64,000 bases of DNA from JAWRCU01 sp033542235. Lineage in GTDB: Bacteria; Pseudomonadota; Alphaproteobacteria; Rhizobiales; Rhizobiaceae. A program made the translations under genes and the position numbers. The notes beneath the pieces were generated by a model, which was given only the letters and a program-made list of their open reading frames with translations, searched no databases and was not told where the DNA came from. Shown one piece after another: positions 1 to 10,254 of the stretch; the first letter of the stretch is position 1; each line of letters begins with the position of its first letter. The stretch lies in assembly GCF_033542235.1 (NCBI RefSeq), contig NZ_JAWRCU010000006.1, forward strand, positions 1 through 64,000. The letters run 5' to 3'.

Positions 1-39
1 CAACCCTCCAGGTTCAGGTGGATGCGATCCGACGATCGG

Positions 40-73
40 CGCCAATGGCCGGGTGGCCACCCGGCCATTGGCG
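40..73. repeat. Perfect 34-bp palindrome
   Basis: Positions 40-56 and 57-73 are exact reverse complements with no unpaired centre (left arm starts CGCCAATGG, right arm ends CCATTGGCG). No T-run follows on either side, so it is not a textbook intrinsic terminator. It lies about 155 bases beyond the guaB stop and could be a cruciform, an mRNA-end hairpin or a protein-binding site. I see no gene in bases 1-227. Confidence 0.6.
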
Positions 74-227
74 TCCCTTGCGAGACCCGTCTTCGTACAC
101 AATTTCCAATGCAAGGTGGATCGGCGCGAAGCGCCGAGACGGTTGAGGGGTACTCGTAGAGCGCAACGCTGCCGAAAAGCGCGCTATCGCCAAAGCTTAG
201 CGCTGGGTCTGCGCGTAGTCGAAGCCG

Positions 228-1730
<1,503 letters not shown>

Positions 1731-2572
1731 GGCCAAACCCCGGATAATAGCAAAGGGCGCGGAGCGACGAGCACCGCGCCGATTCGGATGTTCCCTTTCA
1801 GGATTGGCGGTGGCTGGTACCACGATCCGCCGAGGATGGGAAGACGATGCCGCCGGATGCAATGCGGCGTGAGGTCCATTCGGTCGGACGCGGTCATCGG
1901 ACCTTCGTTGGAAGCTCAACGAGTCCAGTTGCCGGCTTAGCCTGCTCAGCCGAACTCGACGTTTGCCGTCACGAACGAGCCGGCGCGCCAAACTCAACGT
2001 ATTGTAAAACTCAGCCGACCTATTGCATGCGTCGGCCGTCTCCCCCTCGCATTTGGTCATGAGATCGCCGCGCAGGAGGCACGAGATGAACGTGCCGCGC
2101 ATCTGCCTGTCCGGCTCCCCCAGGCGCCCCGGACGCGCTTGGGAGGACGCGCGTCCGGGATGCCCGGCCCCCTGTTTCGGTCTCGGCCCTTGAGCGTGCT
2201 CACCGGTGCTCTCGTCGCCCGGCCAATCTTGGATCGTCCGGCCGCCGGGGCAACCCGCCATGCCGTGGCCTGCCTAAGTCTCTGGTTAGCAAATTCTTTC
2301 TCGACGAATCGACAATATGAGTCTCGCCACAGATGGACGGGGATGTATTTCAAGAAAGTTCGGGGTCTTTGCAGGAAAGTACGATTGCCGACTGCTGATT
2401 TGCAGCTTGATGCAGGTGCCACCTGAACGTTGCGGTGGCCGCCTCCGGGTATCGGCAAGCCGGAATTCGTGCAGATGCGACGTCTTTGGTGCGCCAGAAT
2501 ATGTAACGCCACGGCGAAGGAGCATGTCTGCCCGGACGATGACGCATGCCGAGCACCCGCCGTCGCCAGATT
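1731..2572. other. Intergenic region upstream of guaB
   Basis: About 840 bases without a supportable gene. Open frames exist on both strands but are low-complexity Arg/Ser/Pro-rich translations with no family signature. The guaB promoter should lie here, probably in the AT-richer patch near 1990-2040. On the minus strand that patch contains TACAAT, a fair -10 match, but I could not pair it with a convincing -35. Confidence 0.4.
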
Positions 2573-3475
2573 TCAGGGCGCGGGGCCCAGCTGCGTCGGG
2601 GTCATGCGCCGGTATTTCTTCATCGTCGCCGTCAAGTGGCTCTGGCTCGAGAAACCGCTGGCGTAGGCGACTTCCGCAATCGCCAGATTGCCTCCGAGGA
2701 GAAGCCGTTCGGCAAAATCCAGGCGCAAGTCGACCAGATATCGATGTGGCGCCGCTCCGAAACTCTTGGTGAAGGCGTGAATGAAGTGTTTGGGGGAAAG
2801 GTCGACGAGCGCCGCGAGTTCCTGGACCGACGTCTGCCGCGTGAAGTTCTCGTTGAGATAATCCCGTACCTTTCGCGCGTCGTCACCGCTCAGTCCGCCT
2901 TTCACCTGACGGGGCGGCTTTTTCTGCAAAGTGTAGTTGCGGAGCAGGTGGATGCCGAACAAGGTGATCAGCGTATCCGCATAGAGCACGCTGCCGCCTT
3001 CTCTGAGATCGGCCCGGAGCAGCTGGGCGATGCTCAAGGCGGTCGTGTCGATAGTGCCGAACGGCGGCGGAACAAGCTCGGCATCGCCCGAACCGATTTC
3101 CTGCTCGGCCAGTTCGCGAAGGCCCGCCTCCGTGAACGCGATGACCGCAACCTCCATTACCTCCGGCCACTCCCAGCTGTTTGCGACGTTGGCGGGATTG
3201 ACGACAATCTGCCCTATCGGAGCGTCGAATTCGCGTGGCTGGTCGCTCCCTAGCCGGGCTCTGACCCGCAGCGCAGGCGCAAGCATGACAGCGGCAAAAT
3301 GGTGCCTGGAGATCAAGAGCCGGGATCCCGGAGGGCGAACGCAATAAAAAGCGGCCCCTCGCGGTGTGGCTATTCGCGGTCCCACGTCGGCAGGAATCGC
3401 GTCAAGAATTTCGTCGATCGCCCGTTGATGGTCACCTCCGGAGGCGAACTCCGGATCAATTCCAGCACCTGACAT
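2573..3475 (-). CDS. AraC-family transcriptional regulator
   Basis: The C-terminal about 100 residues form a double helix-turn-helix AraC domain: VRDYLNENFTRQTSVQELA, then the recognition pattern LSPKHFIHAFTKSFG, then the second helix pair ending in SGFSSQSHLTATMKKYRRMTP. The N-terminal about 190 residues should be the ligand or dimerisation part. The frame could start at 3589, but the start at 3475 (MSGAGIDPEF) gives about 300 residues, typical of the family, and drops a Cys/Arg-rich leader. It is divergent from the arginine deiminase cluster, with about 395 bases between them, so it may control that cluster; this is inference from position only. Confidence 0.88.
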   Translation of the reverse strand: MSGAGIDPEFASGGDHQRAIDEILDAIPADVGPRIATPRGAAFYCVRPPGSRLLISRHHFAAVMLAPALRVRARLGSDQPREFDAPIGQIVVNPANVANSWEWPEVMEVAVIAFTEAGLRELAEQEIGSGDAELVPPPFGTIDTTALSIAQLLRADLREGGSVLYADTLITLFGIHLLRNYTLQKKPPRQVKGGLSGDDARKVRDYLNENFTRQTSVQELAALVDLSPKHFIHAFTKSFGAAPHRYLVDLRLDFAERLLLGGNLAIAEVAYASGFSSQSHLTATMKKYRRMTPTQLGPAP

Positions 3476-3870
3476 TCCGGCAGCGCAATGCGATCGGAGC
3501 CTGCATTTGCCGGTGGCCGAAACCCCGAAAACACAGTCACCGCAGTGGGTAACCCCTCTTCGCCCCTGGTCCGTCCTGCCCGGGCGCACGATACAAGAAT
3601 GGTTTCCGCATTGAAAGATAATTTGCTAAGTAATTTTTGGTGACTGGAGCCGGGATCAGGTCGACAGAGCCTGGCAGCAACGACTTTCGATAAGTCTTGC
3701 CCTGCGCAATGCTGCCCACCAGCAGTCGTGCAGAGACGTGCATGAGAAATCTGTGCTAATTTCACGAGCGAACCGGCGAAATTGACTCCGCAAGTGCGCT
3801 GACGCGCCAAGGGTTTCCGGCCCACACGGCAAGTGCAGCATTGATTCTTGCCGTCGTGGGAGACTGCTGG
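3476..3870. other. Divergent promoter region, araC-like / arcD
   Basis: About 395 bases between a leftward AraC gene and the rightward antiporter gene. The AT-rich patch at 3600-3650 is the likeliest promoter zone. I found no FNR-type or ArgR-type box here. No convincing small gene is visible. Confidence 0.35.
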
Positions 3871-5298
3871 ATGGCAGATAATTCCGAACAGAAGCTGTCC
3901 TTGTTCGCGTTGACCGCGATGGTGGTCGGATCGATGGTCGGCGCTGGAATTTTCTCGCTGCCCCGGACCTTCGGAAATGCCACCGGTCCGTTCGGCGCCA
4001 TCGTCGCCTGGTGCATCGCCGGCGTGGGGATGTTCACTCTTGCCCGGGTGTTCCGTGTGCTCGCGGAACGCAAGCCTCACCTCGACGCCGGCGTCTATGC
4101 TTATGCAAAGGCCGGTTTCGGTGACTATGCGGGCTTCCTGTCGGCTTTCGGCTACTGGCTGGTCGGCTGTATCGCCGACGTCTCCTACTGGGTGCTGATC
4201 AAGGCGGCGCTCGGCGCCTTCTTTCCGATCTTCGGGAACGGCGACACGATTGCTGCCGTGCTCGTCTCCTCGATCGGACTGTGGCTCTTCCACTTCATGA
4301 TCCTGCGGGGCGTGAAGGAAGCGGCGACCATCAACACCGTCGTCACGGTGGCGAAGGTCATTCCGATCCTGGTCTTCATCGTGATCCTGGTCGGCGCGTT
4401 CAAAGCCGGTCTCTTTCGCGACAATTTCTGGGGCGGTGAAGGCATGTCGGCGAGCCTCTCCGAGCAAGTTCGCGCCACGATGATGGCGACGGTTTTCGTG
4501 TTCATCGGCATCGAGGGCGCCAGCGTCTATTCGCGATACGCCCGAAAGCGATCCGACGTAGGCGTGGCTACGACGCTGGGTTTCATCGGCGTGCTCTGCC
4601 TGATGGTGCTGGTGACGCTGCTGCCCTACGCGGTGCTGGAACGGGCGGAAATCGGGGCGATGCGGCAGCCGTCGATGGCTTCGGTGCTGGAAGCCGTCGT
4701 CGGGCCGTGGGGCTCTATCTTCGTCAGCGTCGGCCTGATCGTTTCCGTGCTCGGCGCCTATCTAGCCTGGTCGCTGATCTGCGTGGAGGTGCTGTTTTGC
4801 GCGGCAAAGAGCGGAGATATGCCGAGCATCCTCGCAAGAGAGAACAGCAATAAGGTCCCTGCTCCGGCGCTTTGGCTGACCAACTGCGTCATTCAGCTCT
4901 TTCTGATCAGCACGCTGTTCTCGCAGGACGCATTCAGGCTGATGCTCGAGCTGACGAGCTCGATGGTGCTGGTTCCTTATCTGCTCGTGGCAGCATACGG
5001 GTTTCTTCTAGCGAAACGTGGCGAAACGTATGACATCGAACCGGGAGAGCGGATCAGCGATCTTATCTTCGCGGGTATCGCGACGCTTTATGCAGCGTTC
5101 CTGATTTATGCCGCCGGCGTGAAATTCCTTCTACTTTCCGCCATACTGTACGCGCTCGGAAGCGTCCTCTACTTCCGAATCAGGCATGAGCAAAAGAAGC
5201 GGCTATTCAGCCCGATTGAATGGCTAATCTTTACCGGCGCAGTGATCGGCGCCATTGCCGGCGTTTATGGTCTCTTCGCTGGTTATATTACTTTGTAA
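3871..5298 (+). CDS. arcD: Basic amino acid antiporter (APC superfamily), first copy
   Basis: A 475-residue inner-membrane protein with about 12-13 hydrophobic spans. It opens with the APC signature VVGSMVGAGIFSLP and keeps the family's conserved internal stretches (FVFIGIEGASVYSRYARKR, LGAYLAWSLICVEVLF). In arginine deiminase clusters such proteins exchange arginine for ornithine or citrulline. The start at 3871 (MADNSEQKLSL) aligns with the paralogue downstream (MATKADQKLSL); an earlier TTG at 3841 adds ten residues without support. It is first in a rightward cluster with a second antiporter and arcA. Substrate is inferred from context. Confidence 0.88.
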   Translation: MADNSEQKLSLFALTAMVVGSMVGAGIFSLPRTFGNATGPFGAIVAWCIAGVGMFTLARVFRVLAERKPHLDAGVYAYAKAGFGDYAGFLSAFGYWLVGCIADVSYWVLIKAALGAFFPIFGNGDTIAAVLVSSIGLWLFHFMILRGVKEAATINTVVTVAKVIPILVFIVILVGAFKAGLFRDNFWGGEGMSASLSEQVRATMMATVFVFIGIEGASVYSRYARKRSDVGVATTLGFIGVLCLMVLVTLLPYAVLERAEIGAMRQPSMASVLEAVVGPWGSIFVSVGLIVSVLGAYLAWSLICVEVLFCAAKSGDMPSILARENSNKVPAPALWLTNCVIQLFLISTLFSQDAFRLMLELTSSMVLVPYLLVAAYGFLLAKRGETYDIEPGERISDLIFAGIATLYAAFLIYAAGVKFLLLSAILYALGSVLYFRIRHEQKKRLFSPIEWLIFTGAVIGAIAGVYGLFAGYITL

Positions 5299-5369
5299 GT
5301 CAATAATTCCCAGAGAATCCAGGCCATTCGCCGACAATGCAGCCGAAGGCGTTGCTCGACGCAGGCTCA

Positions 5370-5385
5370 CTGACAGATTTGTCAG
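5370..5385. promoter_or_regulatory. Inverted repeat CTGACA-N4-TGTCAG
   Basis: Perfect 6-bp arms around GATT in the 190-base gap after the first antiporter gene. It could be an operator for the downstream genes or a weak hairpin. The half-site differs from FNR (TTGAT) and CRP (TGTGA). No regulator can be assigned. Confidence 0.3.
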
Positions 5386-5491
5386 GTGATTTCAGCGAAC
5401 AATCAAGAAAAAACCTTTAGCAATTTTTTGAATTACACGTTAACATTCCGATCACAGAATGGCGCGGGGGCCTTCTAAAGAAGGGTGTCTC

Positions 5492-5683
5492 ATGGAGACG
5501 CCTACATCGTTCGCGCCGTACGAAGCAGGCTTCGTACCAATCAGCCCCCTTCCACCACCCGAGCGGGTGATGGAACTGGGAACCGAGGCATATCGCCGCT
5601 TCAAACCCCGTCCCGACCGACGGAATCAGCAAGTTTATCCATTCGGAGCGTTAGCGGATCCGTCCGTTGCTGCGCCGGAATGA
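5492..5683 (+). CDS. Small hypothetical protein between the antiporter genes
   Basis: A 63-residue frame beginning METPTSFAPYEAGFVPISP, with a fair ribosome-binding sequence (AAGAAGGG) about 6 bases before the ATG, ending 36 bases before the second antiporter. It is proline-rich and soluble, with no membrane span or recognisable domain. It is co-directional with its neighbours and its composition is not obviously out-of-frame noise. It might be a small regulator or leader-type peptide, or not a gene at all. Confidence 0.35.
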   Translation: METPTSFAPYEAGFVPISPLPPPERVMELGTEAYRRFKPRPDRRNQQVYPFGALADPSVAAPE

Positions 5684-5719
5684 ACGATTCTGTTTATCGA
5701 CGAGCCCAGGAGTGGTGCG

Positions 5720-7153
5720 ATGGCGACCAAGGCTGATCAGAAACTATCCCTGCTCGCATTGACCGGGATGGTGGTCGGGTCGATGGTCGGGGCCGGTATT
5801 TTCAACCTGCCCGGCCGGTTCGCCACGGCGACGGGACCGTTCGGCGCCATCATCGCCTGGGCGATCGCCGGCACCGGCATGTATATGCTCGCACGTGTCT
5901 TTCAGGCGCTGGCCGAGAAGAGGCCCGACATCGACTCGGGCGTCTTCGCCTATGCCAAGGCCGGTTTCGGCGACTATATGGGCTTCCTGTCCGCCTTCGG
6001 CTACTGGCTCGGCAGTTGCCTCGGCAACGTCTTCTACTGGGTGCTGATCGGCTCGACGCTCGGACGCTTTTTCCCCGAGATCTTCGGGGATGGCAGCAGC
6101 GCCATCGCGATCATCGTCTCGCTGATCGGCATCTGGGCGTTCCATTTCATGATCCTGCGCGGCGTCGAGCAGGCAACCTTCATCAACACCATCGTCACCT
6201 TCGCCAAGATCGTGCCGCTCCTCGTAGCCGTCCTCGCCTTCATCATCTACTTCAGCTACCCGCAGTTCTCGGAAAACTTCTTCGGCGGCGTGGGCATGCC
6301 AGAGAAATCGCTGGTGGCGCAGGTACGCGACACCATGCTCATCACCGTCTTCGTGTTTTTGGGAATCGAGGGCGCAAGCGTCTATTCGCGCTACGCCAGC
6401 AAGCGCTCGGACGTGGGCACCGCCACCATCCTCGGCTTCGTCGCGGTGACCGGCCTGATGGTAGCCATCACGCTGCTGCCCTATGCGACGGCGCCTCGTT
6501 CGGCGATCGCTGGAGTGCAGAACCCCTCGCTTGCCGGGGCTCTGGAGCTGGCCGTCGGGCATTGGGGAGCGATACTGATCTCGATCGGCGTGCTGGTTTC
6601 GGTGCTTGGAGCCTATCTGGCCTGGTCGCTCATCTGCGCCGAGGTTCTGTTCGCGGCGGCCAAGTCGAGCGACATGCCGAAGCTGTTCGCGGCGCAGAAC
6701 GGCAACCGCGTCCCCGCAAACGCGCTGTGGCTGACCAACATCATCGTTTCGCTCTTCGTCATCTCCACCTACTGGTCCCGCGACGCCTTCAACTTCATGC
6801 TCGACATGACCAGCGTGACGGCGCTGCTGCCCTACCTGCTGGTTGCAGGCTACGGCGTTCTGCTTGCTCGCAGCGGCGTCGGCTACGAAACGGCCCCGGA
6901 CGAGCGCGGGCGCGACCAGTTCTTCGCCTGGGTCGCCGTCGTCTACACACTGTTCATGTTCGTCGCCGCCGGCCTGAAATACGTGCTGCTGGTGGCCGTG
7001 CTCTTCGTACCGGGCACCGTTCTCTACTTCTGGGCGCGGCGCGAGCAGAAGGCACGCCTATTCACCCCCGTCGAGCTGGTCGTCTTCGGCGTCACCGTTG
7101 CCGCCGGTTTGATTGGCTTCTTCGGGCTCTTGACCGGCATCATCACTCCTTGA
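5720..7153 (+). CDS. arcD: Basic amino acid antiporter (APC superfamily), second copy
   Basis: A 477-residue multi-span membrane protein clearly paralogous to the one at 3871. The N-terminal block VVGSMVGAGIFNLP, the middle IEGASVYSRYASKRSDVG, and the SLICAEVLFAAAKSSDMP segment match position for position, and the termini align. It ends 22 bases before arcA, so the two are very likely co-transcribed. This copy is the better candidate for the arginine/citrulline or arginine/ornithine exchanger serving the deiminase. The two copies differ in loop and C-terminal residues, which may reflect different exchange partners. Confidence 0.9.
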   Translation: MATKADQKLSLLALTGMVVGSMVGAGIFNLPGRFATATGPFGAIIAWAIAGTGMYMLARVFQALAEKRPDIDSGVFAYAKAGFGDYMGFLSAFGYWLGSCLGNVFYWVLIGSTLGRFFPEIFGDGSSAIAIIVSLIGIWAFHFMILRGVEQATFINTIVTFAKIVPLLVAVLAFIIYFSYPQFSENFFGGVGMPEKSLVAQVRDTMLITVFVFLGIEGASVYSRYASKRSDVGTATILGFVAVTGLMVAITLLPYATAPRSAIAGVQNPSLAGALELAVGHWGAILISIGVLVSVLGAYLAWSLICAEVLFAAAKSSDMPKLFAAQNGNRVPANALWLTNIIVSLFVISTYWSRDAFNFMLDMTSVTALLPYLLVAGYGVLLARSGVGYETAPDERGRDQFFAWVAVVYTLFMFVAAGLKYVLLVAVLFVPGTVLYFWARREQKARLFTPVELVVFGVTVAAGLIGFFGLLTGIITP

Positions 7154-7175
7154 GCTAAAGGATAAGGAGCCTCCC

Positions 7176-8417
7176 ATGGAAACCCCGTTCGGCGTTCACT
7201 CCGAGGTGGGCCAGCTGCGCAAGGTGCTGGTCTGCGCGCCCGGCCGCGCGCACCAGCGGCTCACCCCGACCAACTGCGATGCGCTGCTGTTCGACGACGT
7301 GCTGTGGGTCGATGTCGCCAAGCGCGACCATTTCGACTTCATCACCAAGATGCGCGACCGCGGCGTCGACGTCGTCGAGATGCACAATGCGCTCGCTGAG
7401 ACCGTCGCGATCCCCGAGGCCAGGAAATGGATCCTCGACAACCAGGTCGTGCCGAACCAGCTCGGCCTGGGCCTCATCGACGAGATCCGCAGCTATCTCG
7501 AGGGCCTCACCGATCGCGAGCTGGCCGAGACCCTGATCGGCGGGCTATCGACCGTTGAATTCCCCGAGGCCATCGGCGGCGAGATGCTGGAGCTCATCCG
7601 CGACGCCGCCGGCACCGCCGAATATCTGTTGCCGCCGCTTCCCAACACGCTCTACACCCGCGACACCACCTGCTGGATCTATGGCGGGGTGACGCTCAAC
7701 CCGCTCTACTGGCCGGCCCGCCACGAGGAGCCGATCCTCGCCGCGGCCATCTACAAGTTCCATCCCGACTTTGCCGGCAAGGTCAATGTGTGGTGGGGCG
7801 ATCCGACCAAGGACTGGGGCCTTGCCACGCTCGAGGGCGGCGACGTCATGCCGATCGGCAAGGGCAATGTGCTGATCGGCATGAGCGAGCGCACCTCGCG
7901 CCAGGCGATCAGCCAGCTCGCGGCAACCCTGTTCGAGAAGGGCGCCGCCCACCGCGTCATCGTCGCGGCGATGCCGAAGCTGCGCGCGGCCATGCATCTC
8001 GACACCGTGTTCACCTTCGCCGACCGCGACTGCGTGCTGATCTATCCCGACATCGTCGACAAGATCGAGGCGTTCTCCTACCGGCCGGGCGACAAGCCGG
8101 GCACCGTCGAGCTGCACAGAGACGGGCGCCCGTTCGTGGAGACGGTGCGCGATGCGCTCGGCCTCAAGCAGATGCGCGTCGTCGAGACGGGCGGCAGCGA
8201 CTATATGCGCGAGCGCACCCAATGGGACAGCGGCGCCAATCTGGTCTGCGTCTCGCCCGGCGTGGTCTTCGCCTATGACCGCAACGCCTACACCAACACG
8301 CTGCTGCGCAAGGCCGGCATCGAGGTGATCACCATCGCCGGGGCCGAGCTCGGCCGCGGCCGCGGCGGCGGCCATTGCATGACCTGCCCGATCATCCGGG
8401 ACGCAGTGGACTATTAG
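7176..8417 (+). CDS. arcA: Arginine deiminase
   Basis: Hydrolyses L-arginine to citrulline and ammonia in the cytoplasm. The 413-residue product matches the family length. Visible active-site elements are NTLYTRDTTCW (Asp), LEGGDVMPIG (Glu), AMHLDTVFTF (His and Asp) and the C-terminal GGGHCMTCP with the nucleophilic Cys at about 401. An excellent Shine-Dalgarno (AAGGAG) precedes the ATG. Ornithine carbamoyltransferase and carbamate kinase genes, which normally complete the ATP-yielding pathway, do not follow. The locus as seen can produce ammonia and citrulline only, which would suit acid resistance or citrulline export, unless arcB and arcC lie elsewhere. Confidence 0.97.
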   Translation: METPFGVHSEVGQLRKVLVCAPGRAHQRLTPTNCDALLFDDVLWVDVAKRDHFDFITKMRDRGVDVVEMHNALAETVAIPEARKWILDNQVVPNQLGLGLIDEIRSYLEGLTDRELAETLIGGLSTVEFPEAIGGEMLELIRDAAGTAEYLLPPLPNTLYTRDTTCWIYGGVTLNPLYWPARHEEPILAAAIYKFHPDFAGKVNVWWGDPTKDWGLATLEGGDVMPIGKGNVLIGMSERTSRQAISQLAATLFEKGAAHRVIVAAMPKLRAAMHLDTVFTFADRDCVLIYPDIVDKIEAFSYRPGDKPGTVELHRDGRPFVETVRDALGLKQMRVVETGGSDYMRERTQWDSGANLVCVSPGVVFAYDRNAYTNTLLRKAGIEVITIAGAELGRGRGGGHCMTCPIIRDAVDY

Positions 8418-8458
8418 TAGACGAGCGCGTTGCGACGATCTGAAAAGGGGCGCCGGCC

Positions 8459-9061
8459 ATGGCAGGAATTTCAGTCAGGCAACCGAGGGTAGATGGCGCC
8501 GCCACAGAGGGAGTCGACTACGAGCGCAGAGCCGTATCTCTGCACTCGCGGTGGGGATGGTTTCTCGCTCTGGGCGTGGTCATGGGGCTGGGCGGGGCTT
8601 TGGCCGTCATGCTTCCTGCTGTCTCCACATTCGCCACAAGCGTCGTCCTTGGCATTGTCCTTGCGCTCGCCGGCGTGGTGAAGATGGTGCAATCCTTGCA
8701 GGTCAAGGAGTGGAGCGGATTCATCTGGCAGGAGCTGACGGGCGCCGTCGAAGTCGTCGGCGGCATCCTGATCTATTTCAGTCCGCTGAAGGGCGCTCTT
8801 GCGATCACCCTTCTGATCGCCCTGGTATTTTTCGTACAGGGCATCCTGCAGATCGCGCTCGCCGCAGCCGTACGCAAGCAGGATGGCTGGCACTGGTTCG
8901 CTGTCTCCGGGCTGGTTGCGCTGGCAGCCAGCGCAGCACTCGCGTTGAAGCTGCCACACACGACGGCCTACGAACCAGGGGTCGTCGCCGGCATTTCTCT
9001 GCTTGTCGCTGGCGGCGCATATATCGCCATCGCGCTCACCATGCGCAGGGCACGGCCATGA
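8459..9061 (+). CDS. HdeD-family (DUF308) membrane protein, first copy
   Basis: A 200-residue protein with about six closely spaced hydrophobic spans after a 30-residue polar N-terminus, in the DUF308 pattern of paired helices (WFLALGVVMGLGGALAVMLP, then GIVLALAGVVKMVQSL, then GGILIYFSPLKGALAITLL). E. coli HdeD, the named member, is linked to acid resistance; the role here is inferred. It begins 42 bases after arcA on the same strand, and its stop overlaps the start of the next gene (ATGA), which ties it to the efflux pair. Confidence 0.85.
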   Translation: MAGISVRQPRVDGAATEGVDYERRAVSLHSRWGWFLALGVVMGLGGALAVMLPAVSTFATSVVLGIVLALAGVVKMVQSLQVKEWSGFIWQELTGAVEVVGGILIYFSPLKGALAITLLIALVFFVQGILQIALAAAVRKQDGWHWFAVSGLVALAASAALALKLPHTTAYEPGVVAGISLLVAGGAYIAIALTMRRARP

Positions 9062-10254
9062 AGGCGGGGCTCGAAACATCGGGGCAGGACTGCCCGGCCG
9101 GAATGCGGCGGGGGCGTGCCAGCATGCGCACCGTTATCGCCGGCCTGATAGGCGCCGCAACCCTTTATGTCGGCTCGATCGCCTTCGCCCAGCAGGCCAG
9201 GCAGGCGATGCCGCCGCCTGCCGTCGTTGTCGAGAAGGTGAAAGTCGAGCAGGTGAGCAACCCCGCACGGTTCACCGCTCGCGTCGAGGCGATCCAAGCA
9301 GTCGACATCCGGGCTCGCGTCACCGGGTTTCTGCGCTCCGTCGACTTCAGGGACGGCCAGGAGGTGAAAGCCGGAGACACGCTTTTCGAAATCGAACCGG
9401 ATCAGCTCGAAGCCTCGGTCGCGTCCGCGCGGGCGCAGGTCGAGCGTGCCGAGGCCACACGCATCTCGGCCGAAAGGACTCTTGCGCGCAACCGTGATCT
9501 GTTTGCCCGAAACACCGTCTCGAAGGCGGTGCTGGACGATGCGCAGGCCGGTTTCGACGTCGCCGCCGCGGATGTCCAGGTTGCCCAAGCGGCGCTGAAT
9601 ACCGCCCAGCTCAACCTCTCCTACGCCAGCATCAAGGCACCGATCTCCGGCAGTATCGGTCGCGCGACGTTCACGGTCGGCAATCTCGTCGGACCGGATA
9701 CTGGGTCGCTCGCGCGGATCGTGGGCCTGGATCCGGTTCGCGTCGCCTTTACCCTGACCGAGGGATTGCTCGTCACGGTTCGACAACAGGAGGCGGGCGG
9801 CAGCACGGTTGATCCGAATGCACTCAAGCTGTCGCTGCGTCTTGCGAATGGCACGGACTACGACCAGCCTGGTCGAATCGAATTCGTCGAAAACGAGGTC
9901 GACCCGCAGACCGGAACGGTCGCGGCCCGTGCGATCTTTCCCAATCCTCACCACGTCCTCATCCCGGGGCAGTTCGTCACTCTGTCGGTTGAGGAAAAGA
10001 ACATACCCAGCCTGCCGGTCGTACCTCAGGCCGCAGTGCTGCAGGATCGCGAGGGCCGGTTCATATATCTGCTCGGCAAGGACAATACGGTCTCGCAAAG
10101 GCGTATCGATACCGGCGCACGCGTCGGCAACGGATGGGCCGTAACCGCCGGCCTGAACGGAGGCGAACAGGTCGTCGTCCAGGGCATCCAGCGTCTCGCC
10201 GACGGCATGACGGTTCAGCCGAGCGAAGGCCAGCCAGTCGGCGGCGGTTCATGA
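9058..10254 (+). CDS. RND efflux periplasmic adaptor (membrane fusion protein)
   Basis: The periplasmic adaptor that joins an RND pump to an outer-membrane channel. After a hydrophobic export segment (TVIAGLIGAATLYVGSIAFA) come the first lipoyl half (VDIRARVTGFLRSVDFRDGQ), a coiled-coil hairpin rich in Ala/Gln/Glu (about 115-185), the second lipoyl half (YASIKAPISGSIGRATF), and beta-barrel and membrane-proximal domains. The start at 9058 overlaps the previous stop; starts at 9103 and 9124 would put the signal peptide nearer the N-terminus, so the true start is uncertain. Its stop overlaps the pump gene start. No outer-membrane factor gene is nearby. Confidence 0.93.
   Translation: MKAGLETSGQDCPAGMRRGRASMRTVIAGLIGAATLYVGSIAFAQQARQAMPPPAVVVEKVKVEQVSNPARFTARVEAIQAVDIRARVTGFLRSVDFRDGQEVKAGDTLFEIEPDQLEASVASARAQVERAEATRISAERTLARNRDLFARNTVSKAVLDDAQAGFDVAAADVQVAQAALNTAQLNLSYASIKAPISGSIGRATFTVGNLVGPDTGSLARIVGLDPVRVAFTLTEGLLVTVRQQEAGGSTVDPNALKLSLRLANGTDYDQPGRIEFVENEVDPQTGTVAARAIFPNPHHVLIPGQFVTLSVEEKNIPSLPVVPQAAVLQDREGRFIYLLGKDNTVSQRRIDTGARVGNGWAVTAGLNGGEQVVVQGIQRLADGMTVQPSEGQPVGGGS

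Noticed and set aside
2080..2190. 35-residue frame after a good GGAGG at about 2071-2080
   Set aside because: The ribosome-binding match is good, but the peptide is Pro/Arg/Cys-rich with no features and lies in a region of random-looking sequence.
1731..2261. N-terminal extension of guaB
   Set aside because: The open frame continues upstream of 1730, but the translation is Arg/Ser-rich and unlike any GuaB. The start at 1730 gives the usual length.
3841..3870. TTG start adding ten residues to the first antiporter
   Set aside because: The paralogue downstream begins at the position matching 3871.
8551..9057. Upstream extension of the RND adaptor gene
   Set aside because: Reads through the HdeD-like gene in another frame; the adaptor's export signal begins only after 9058.
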